A DNA stretch of 64,000 nucleotides, from positions 1-64,000 of the forward strand of contig CAMLLD010000014.1 of assembly GCA_946480785.1 (NCBI GenBank), given 5' to 3'. Below are positions 56,492-61,541 of this stretch, piece by piece. The notes below the pieces were generated by a model. The model was given only the letters and a program-made list of their open reading frames with translations, did not search any database and was not told the DNA's origin. This DNA comes from an uncultured Blastocatellia bacterium. GTDB taxonomy: Bacteria > Acidobacteriota > Blastocatellia > Pyrinomonadales > Pyrinomonadaceae. How positions within the stretch are numbered: position 1 is the stretch's first letter; every line of letters begins with the position of its first letter. The translations under genes were made by a program, and so were the position numbers.

Positions 56492-57670
56492 TCAGCCCTT
56501 CACGCAAACTACTTGCTTGATCTCGGCGACGACTTCAACCAGATCTTCCTGGTTCTTCATCACCGCTTCGATCGATTTGTAAGCGCCGGGAATTTCATCC
56601 AGTACGCCCACGTCTTTGCGACATTCAACACCCGACGTTTGGCGCGCCAGATCATCCTTCGTAAACGCGCGCTTGGCCGCGCCGCGCGACATCTTGCGAC
56701 CCGCGCCGTGCGAGCACGAATTGAAACTCTCCGCCAATCCGCGTCCGCGAACGATGAACGACTTCGCGCCCATCGATCCGGGAATGATGCCAAACGCGCC
56801 CTGCTCAGCGTTGATTGCGCCCTTGCGCGTGACGAAAACTTTCTCGCCATAGTGCTCTTCGAGCGCAACGTAGTTGTGATGACAGTTGACCTGAATTTCA
56901 GGCTTGAACGGCTGGCGATGATTGAACATCTTGTTGAAGACCTTCAACAGACGCGCCATCATGATCTCGCGGTTCTTCATCGCATACCCTTGCGCCCACT
57001 TCAAGTCTTTCCAGTAAGCCGCAAATTCAGGTGTGCCCTGAATGAAGTATGCGAGGTCCGGCGCCGGCAGCTCTGTTAGCGTCCACAACGACTTCGCTGT
57101 CGAGATGTGACGATCGGCGAGTTCCTTACCGATGTTGCGCGAACCCGAGTGAAGCATCAACCAAACGAAGTTTTCCGTGTCGAGACAAACTTCGATGAAG
57201 TGGTTACCGCCACCGAGCGAGCCGAGCTGCTTCATCGCTTTCGCTTTGCGATCGCGAACGCCTTTATGCAGATCGTCGAAGTCTCGCCAACCTTCCCAGT
57301 CTGAAGCTTCGTCGACCGTCTCTTTGTTCTCGCTAAACCCGGTGGGAATCGCTTCTTCGATCGCAAGTCGCAGGTCTTTCAACTTGCCGTCGAGAATGTG
57401 GCTTTTGAAAGGCGTCTTCACCGCCATCATGCCGCAACCGATATCGACGCCGACCGTCGCCGGGATCACCGCTTCCTTTGTCGCGACCACCGAACCGACC
57501 ATGCTGCCTTTGCCGAGGTGTGCGTCCGGCATCAGCGCGACGTGCTTGAACAGGCACGGCAAGCGCGCAACGTTGCGCAGCATCGCTTGCTCTTCCAGCG
57601 AGAACTCGTGATTGGCCCACGAGAGTATTTCGTATTGTTCGCTACCGATGGGTAGCTTTTCGTAAGGCAT
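56492..57670 (-). CDS. rtcB: RNA-splicing ligase RtcB inside the tRNA array
   Basis: 392 residues. Metal/GMP-site motifs are PDAHLGKGSMVGSVVAT, GVDIGCGM (Cys ligand), GSLGGGNHFIEVC, HSGSRNIGK, NCHHNYV and the guanylylated-His region SCSHGAGRKMSRGAA. It joins 2',3'-cyclic phosphate (or 3'-phosphate) and 5'-OH RNA ends using Mn2+ and GTP, and so can reseal tRNAs cut in the anticodon loop. AGGAGG lies upstream of the ATG, 30 bases after tRNA-Lys(CTT). It is cotranscribed with tRNA genes by position, an arrangement that points to tRNA repair. Confidence 0.95.
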   Translation of the reverse strand: MPYEKLPIGSEQYEILSWANHEFSLEEQAMLRNVARLPCLFKHVALMPDAHLGKGSMVGSVVATKEAVIPATVGVDIGCGMMAVKTPFKSHILDGKLKDLRLAIEEAIPTGFSENKETVDEASDWEGWRDFDDLHKGVRDRKAKAMKQLGSLGGGNHFIEVCLDTENFVWLMLHSGSRNIGKELADRHISTAKSLWTLTELPAPDLAYFIQGTPEFAAYWKDLKWAQGYAMKNREIMMARLLKVFNKMFNHRQPFKPEIQVNCHHNYVALEEHYGEKVFVTRKGAINAEQGAFGIIPGSMGAKSFIVRGRGLAESFNSCSHGAGRKMSRGAAKRAFTKDDLARQTSGVECRKDVGVLDEIPGAYKSIEAVMKNQEDLVEVVAEIKQVVCVKG

Positions 57671-57700
57671 TATCGACCTCCTTTCTAAGTGTAGTTGAAT

Positions 57701-57778
57701 TGGTGCGCCAGGTGAGACTCTAACTCACAGTCCCCTGCTTAAGAGGCAGGTGCCTTGATCCGATTTGGCTACTGACGC
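57701..57778 (-). tRNA. tRNA-Lys(CTT)
   Basis: Acceptor GCGTCAG/CTGGCGC, D-stem GCC/GGC, anticodon arm CCTGC-CTCTTAA-GCAGG, T-arm GTGAG-TTAGAGT-CTCAC with A at position 56 instead of C. Discriminator A, CCA encoded. Confidence 0.92.
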
Positions 57779-57779
57779 A

Positions 57780-57799
57780 TGGCGGAACTGAACGGACTC
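57780..57799 (-). repeat. Duplicated tRNA-Asp 3' end, left boundary of a 2.6 kb insert
   Basis: TGGCGGAACTGAACGGACTC is identical to the 3' end of tRNA-Asp (60424-60443); similarity decays in the next bases. It directly follows tRNA-Lys(CTT), where the next array tRNA is expected. It behaves as an att-like direct repeat with 60424-60443. Confidence 0.7.
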
Positions 57800-58022
57800 A
57801 ATCCTTGATATCTTTGTGTTCTCGGCGTAAATCATAGCTAGCCGAATTTGGTAGCATTGAGAAAAGTTTGTGGAACTTCAGCAATGGCTTCTATTCGTTA
57901 AGGAAAACGCTTTGTCATCCGAAGCAGTTGCCGATGACTGACCATTCAGTCGCGGCATCTGCAAGTAAGAACCTAACAGCGCTTGCCGCAGTGCAACAGA
58001 CTTATCTGTGCCAAGGGACATA

Positions 58023-58889
58023 ATGAGTGACATATATGATTTCAATGATGTACCTCACCGAATCCGCTCTGCCAGCGCAGCTTTTCAGAAGGGCATCTAT
58101 CACCTATACGTTCAGAGATTCCATGGGGCGGAAGATCTCTTCACATCTGTAATTCGCAGTTATCAGTGTTTGTTTCAATTATGCCTAACTTACCTTCTCT
58201 TGGATTCAACATTTTCCATAAGGTCCGACGATATTCGGTTAAGACGACTGACGAAGCTGTGTGCCGATCCGAAGCGTCCAACTCGTCGTGAAATCGATCC
58301 GGCCGCTGTGATAAACCATTCAATTTTTGAGAAGCATGGTAAATGGCACGGTCTTCCTTCAAGCCATCCGTTGCACTCCGGGAGCGTCAAAGCACTTAGA
58401 TTTCTTCAAACCATTGTTGACGCACGGCATAACCTGGTCTACCGCCCATTCATGCTTGATCGGCTCTGGGAAGATTGCACTTTGATGGATCTGCTGAAGA
58501 ACAGACCGACCACAGAGGAAATTGAAGATGCGTATCGCCAGTTTATGTCCGAAGTCTTCAATTGGCACAGCGAATACGAGCCAAAAAGACAAGACGCAGT
58601 TAAGAAATACCTGGCAACACTAACGTTGCAAGATTTGCCGGATCATCCGCGGCGTGATGTACCACCGGTTGGCCCAGCATACTTCTTAGATCATGTCTTC
58701 ATGATTTATGAGGACATCAGAGACTCACGTCCAACAGAAACCTTGCTATTAACCTACGCGCGAATGCTAAACGGCGACAACGAGGCCTTACTAGAGGATT
58801 TAAAAACCTATCGGAATGATCTGCTGCAAGTGGATAGAGTGAAAGCCTTAGTCGAATTCCCAGCCGAATGGCGAATGGGCGATGTATAG
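58023..58889 (+). CDS. Unknown protein in the insert, possibly HEPN-like
   Basis: 288 residues from the ATG at 58023 (AAGGGA 5 bases before); a GTG at 58008 is less likely. Entirely helical, soluble. The DARHNLVYRPFM stretch near residue 140 faintly resembles HEPN RNase/nucleotide-binding motifs, but the Rx4-6H spacing is not exact. Codon use is more AT-rich than the flanking genes, as in acquired DNA. It runs against the array strand and lies alone in the insert with the SGNH gene. Confidence 0.7.
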   Translation: MSDIYDFNDVPHRIRSASAAFQKGIYHLYVQRFHGAEDLFTSVIRSYQCLFQLCLTYLLLDSTFSIRSDDIRLRRLTKLCADPKRPTRREIDPAAVINHSIFEKHGKWHGLPSSHPLHSGSVKALRFLQTIVDARHNLVYRPFMLDRLWEDCTLMDLLKNRPTTEEIEDAYRQFMSEVFNWHSEYEPKRQDAVKKYLATLTLQDLPDHPRRDVPPVGPAYFLDHVFMIYEDIRDSRPTETLLLTYARMLNGDNEALLEDLKTYRNDLLQVDRVKALVEFPAEWRMGDV

Positions 58890-58942
58890 GGCCGCGCAGC
58901 CGAACTGGCGAGACGAAGGACGGGAGATCGCGCCCAGCTCAT

Positions 58943-60352
58943 TTAAGAGCCTGATGGAGCTATGAGTCCTGCTTGCCGTAAAGCATCGATCAGCGATAAG
59001 GAGTACGCCCGATGCCCCTCCTCAGTGGGATGAAACGTACCTAAAGAGATAATGCAGTCTTTCAGTGAATTGTGTGACATAAAGGCAGAGAAATTACATT
59101 TTCCCGCGGCTCCTTGTATTTCCCTGGACTCCCGGTAGGTTCGAACCCAATGGTTAATTTGCCCGTCAGTGTCGCGGGCGCAATATCCGTGGGTTTTGAA
59201 CTTGTCAGAGATGCCGGTAACAAAAACCCAGCCGAATTGATTTGCCGCCTTTTCGATCTTCTGATTGAGTCCTGAAATCACAACTGTAGATGCCCATGTT
59301 GCTTCGTCGTGCGATATCAAACCCAGGGGATCATTAACAGGCTTGCGATCACATAGCTTTCCACGTTCATCATGAACAACGTCGGGATATTCGGTAATGA
59401 AAACCTTCTTTACAGCCGGCAGGGCTGCGATCCTGTTACTCAACGCGAGATAACGCGCGTCAAGTCCGTCCATGCCTGAAGAGAACTTGTTGAGAGTATT
59501 CAGATCACGGCTGCAATCATGATGAAGAATGCAGCTCGTAACGAGATCTGCAAACCCAATGTCATTGCCTCCTCCAGAGATTATCAGGGCATCAATAGGG
59601 CGCCCTTTTAGGGCATCTTTAAGTCGATCTATTTGTGCTGGTAGTACGGTTTGCCCGATTTGTTGCTCACCAAGAATGCCCCAGAGAACTTGGGCTCCCG
59701 TGCAGGCGAATGAAATGAACGTGACCGAGGTATGTGGATCGTCGTCCTCAATTTGGCGGGCGGCCTGAGCTGGACCAGCCGCCGCAGAACGGGCACAGAT
59801 CTCATCAACCCATTTCGCCCGAATTGAGCCGTGCTTCGGTATATCAGGATTTCCCTGGCCCGACGCAAACGAATCACCGAGTGAAACTATCAACAAATCC
59901 TTGATTGTTACCGGAGACTCGAGGATGGCTTGCGTGCCGTCGGACGTCGTATATGTGAGCCTGACGAGGTACGTTCCTTGAGCGGCAAATTCATGTGAAA
60001 AGTTGCATGAAGTGGGATTAGGATTTTGAATGGCGACCCCATCAATCTCCCAAAGAAAGGGGCTGGTCGCCGAACTGGGTAACGAACAAGCGTTGAACTC
60101 AACCGTCCACCCTTTTGGGTTAACGTAGTCCTTTTCATAAACGGTTCCATCCCAATGATAATCCACGATTCCGTCGGCGCGTCTGGCGCCAAAACGTTTC
60201 TGCATACTCCAGGTAAACGTAGGGGTTTGAACGACACTGGTTGCATAGACTTTCCGCTCAAGTGGATGCGCAGCGTGGAGCAGAACGAGCAGGCACACAG
60301 TGCTAATAGTTACTCCGCAAATAGCTAATAAAGTCGTAGAAATTCTCTTCAT
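58943..60352 (-). CDS. Exported SGNH/GDSL hydrolase in the insert
   Basis: 469 residues from the ATG at 60352; the frame extends into tRNA genes upstream and those codons are not real. Signal peptide (TTLLAICGVTISTVCLLVLL), an N-terminal Ig/PKD-like domain (about 30-150), then the SGNH core: block I LLIVSLGDSFASGQGNP, block III SGGGNDIGF, and block V GTFHPTEEGHRAYS with catalytic Asp/His. It is probably an extracellular esterase or lipase. No ribosome site is obvious. Confidence 0.85.
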   Translation of the reverse strand: MKRISTTLLAICGVTISTVCLLVLLHAAHPLERKVYATSVVQTPTFTWSMQKRFGARRADGIVDYHWDGTVYEKDYVNPKGWTVEFNACSLPSSATSPFLWEIDGVAIQNPNPTSCNFSHEFAAQGTYLVRLTYTTSDGTQAILESPVTIKDLLIVSLGDSFASGQGNPDIPKHGSIRAKWVDEICARSAAAGPAQAARQIEDDDPHTSVTFISFACTGAQVLWGILGEQQIGQTVLPAQIDRLKDALKGRPIDALIISGGGNDIGFADLVTSCILHHDCSRDLNTLNKFSSGMDGLDARYLALSNRIAALPAVKKVFITEYPDVVHDERGKLCDRKPVNDPLGLISHDEATWASTVVISGLNQKIEKAANQFGWVFVTGISDKFKTHGYCARDTDGQINHWVRTYRESREIQGAAGKCNFSAFMSHNSLKDCIISLGTFHPTEEGHRAYSLSLIDALRQAGLIAPSGS

Positions 60353-60423
60353 AAGTTCAAGCCGACCACAATATGTCTTCACCTGAATATGAGTTTGAGT
60401 TGAAAAACGTTTCAAACGGAGAT

Positions 60424-60498
60424 TGGCGGAACTGAACGGACTCGAACCGTCATCGACTTGGTTGACAACCAAGTGCCTCACCTCTCGGCCACAGTTCC
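60424..60498 (-). tRNA. tRNA-Asp(GTC)
   Basis: Acceptor GGAACTG/CAGTTCC, D-stem GCC/GGC, anticodon arm CTTGG-TTGTCAA-CCAAG, T-arm GACGG-TTCGAGT-CCGTT. Discriminator G, CCA encoded. Its 3' 20 bases are duplicated at 57780-57799. Confidence 0.94.
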
Positions 60499-60506
60499 GT
60501 TGGTAT

Positions 60507-60583
60507 TGGTAGCGCGTGCCGGATTTGAACCGGCGTTCTCCTGATTGAAGGTCAGGCGGCTTTATCCACTTGCCTAACGCGCC
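60507..60583 (-). tRNA. tRNA-Glu(TTC) with C33
   Basis: Acceptor GGCGCGT/ACGCGCT, D-stem GGC/GCC, anticodon arm CCTGA-CCTTCAA-TCAGG with C at position 33, T-arm GCCGG-TTCAAAT-CCGGC. Discriminator A, CCA encoded. Confidence 0.92.
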
Positions 60584-60591
60584 GCGTGAGT

Positions 60592-60667
60592 TGGGTGGGT
60601 CGAAGGGAGTTGAACCCTCACCTGGCGCAGTCACAGTGCGCTGCTCTGCGATTAAGCTACGACCCAC
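60592..60667 (-). tRNA. tRNA-His(GTG)
   Basis: Encoded G-1, acceptor TGGGTCG/CGACCCA and C73 (histidine identity). D-stem GCTT/GAGC, anticodon arm GCGCA-CTGTGAC-TGCGC, T-arm GAGGG-TTCAACT-CCCTT. CCA encoded. Confidence 0.95.
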
Positions 60668-60679
60668 ATAAACGAGAGT

Positions 60680-60756
60680 TGGTACCGGCCGAGGGATTCG
60701 AACCCCCACTGACTAGTTTCTAAAACTAGTGCCTCTCCCAATTGGGCTACGCCGGC
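60680..60756 (-). tRNA. Class I tRNA with leucine anticodon TAG
   Basis: Acceptor GCCGGCG/GGCCGGT (G7-G66 mismatch), D-stem GCC/GGC, anticodon arm CTAGT-TTTAGAA-ACTAG, variable loop of only 5 bases, T-arm GGGGG-TTCGAAT-CCCTC. Bacterial Leu tRNAs are class II; this body is not. Discriminator A, CCA encoded. Confidence 0.88.
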
Positions 60757-60770
60757 AGAAATTTCATATT

Positions 60771-60848
60771 TGGTGGACCTGACACGATTTGAACGTGTGA
60801 CCTCGACCTTCGCAGAGTCGCGCTCTGATTCCACTGAGCTACAGGTCC
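60771..60848 (-). tRNA. tRNA-Arg(GCG)
   Basis: Acceptor GGACCTG/CAGGTCC, D-stem GCTC/GAGC, anticodon arm CGACT-CTGCGAA-GGTCG, T-arm ACACG-TTCAAAT-CGTGT. Discriminator A, CCA encoded. Bacteria normally read CGN with ACG (inosine); GCG is rare. First tRNA of the array. Confidence 0.93.
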
Positions 60849-61060
60849 GAAAATTTTGCTGGTCCAATATGCAAATGAAAACTCGTTATGCTAAAAAACA
60901 GATGAAGGCAGCGAGAACAATGTCGCGAACACACTTCGAGACACACTTCTCCCGAGGATGGCGATCTCTCGGACTCTCGCAAAGCACCGAGATCGTCATC
61001 CGGCTGAAGGCTCCTGCCTTCATCTCTCGCAAAAAAGGTACTTCGATTGTCAAAAAACAA
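60849..61060 (-). other. Upstream spacer of the tRNA array
   Basis: No convincing frame. A TTGACA on the minus strand (61053-61048) could be a -35 element but has no good -10 partner 16-18 bases on. The array promoter must lie here unless readthrough of the terminator at 61051-61103 feeds it. Confidence 0.35.
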
Positions 61061-61103
61061 AAGGAGCGGGCATTTAGCCTCCCAGGGAAGCTGCCCGCTC
61101 CTT
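61051..61103 (-). terminator. Intrinsic terminator upstream of the tRNA array
   Basis: AAGGAGCGGGCA and TGCCCGCTCCTT form a perfect 12-bp stem (61061-61072/61092-61103). On the minus strand the stem is followed by TTTTGTTTTTT. Confidence 0.85.
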
Positions 61104-61133
61104 ACAATCCTCGCGAATTTGTTCGTTGGAATT

Positions 61134-61153
61134 GGGAGCGGGAGTCCGCTCCC
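61134..61153. other. Short perfect hairpin behind the small ORF
   Basis: GGGAGCGG-GAGT-CCGCTCCC (8 bp, 4-base loop). It shares the GGAGCGGG core with the terminator stem 40 bases away, so the two could form alternative pairings. Confidence 0.6.
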
Positions 61154-61158
61154 GCTGA

Positions 61159-61329
61159 CTAAAACCTATTAGGCCGACGATCTAAGAACGTCTGTTGTCC
61201 GAGTCTACCGACATAACTGGCGGACGCGGTCAGGCGTGACGCACACATCTGCCGGTGTATGGCGGCGCTCGGCGTCGTGCCGTTCGGCTGCCATTTGGCG
61301 ATGTGTTCGACTGTGGGTTTAATCGTCAT
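61159..61329 (-). CDS. Small ORF (56 residues) between a promoter and a terminator
   Basis: On the minus strand an ATG at 61329 opens MTIKPTVEHIAKWQPNG..., ending SYVGRLGQQTFLDRRPNRF. A GAGG lies about 11 bases upstream, a sigma70-like promoter at 61371-61400 and an intrinsic terminator at 61051-61103. The product is basic, with no family recognised. Expression is plausible but unproven; it could be a leader peptide or DNA-binding fragment. Confidence 0.4.
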   Translation of the reverse strand: MTIKPTVEHIAKWQPNGTTPSAAIHRQMCASRLTASASYVGRLGQQTFLDRRPNRF

Positions 61330-61370
61330 CAAAAATTTTTCCTCACACTGCGCTCACACGCAGGGGGTCT

Positions 61371-61400
61371 TGTATAAGACAGGACCACCAATCGTGTCAA
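61371..61400 (-). promoter_or_regulatory. Sigma70-like promoter pointing toward the tRNA array
   Basis: TTGACA (61400-61395), an 18-base spacer and TATACA (61376-61371) on the minus strand. It would start transcription near 61363, in front of the small ORF. Confidence 0.6.
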
Positions 61401-61541
61401 GATCTTTTTCGCGTACTAACAACAACCATCGAACAAGTTCGCATTCTGCGCATGACGAAGTGGGGTTCATGGTGTAAATTGCAGCCAGGTACATCGTCTC
61501 CAACGCTCAGTCTGACCAGTCCACCAAGGTTAGGTTTCAAA

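Noticed and set aside
60353..60709. N-terminal extension of the SGNH hydrolase frame
   Set aside because: It translates tRNA-Asp, tRNA-Glu and tRNA-His genes; the signal peptide begins at 60352.
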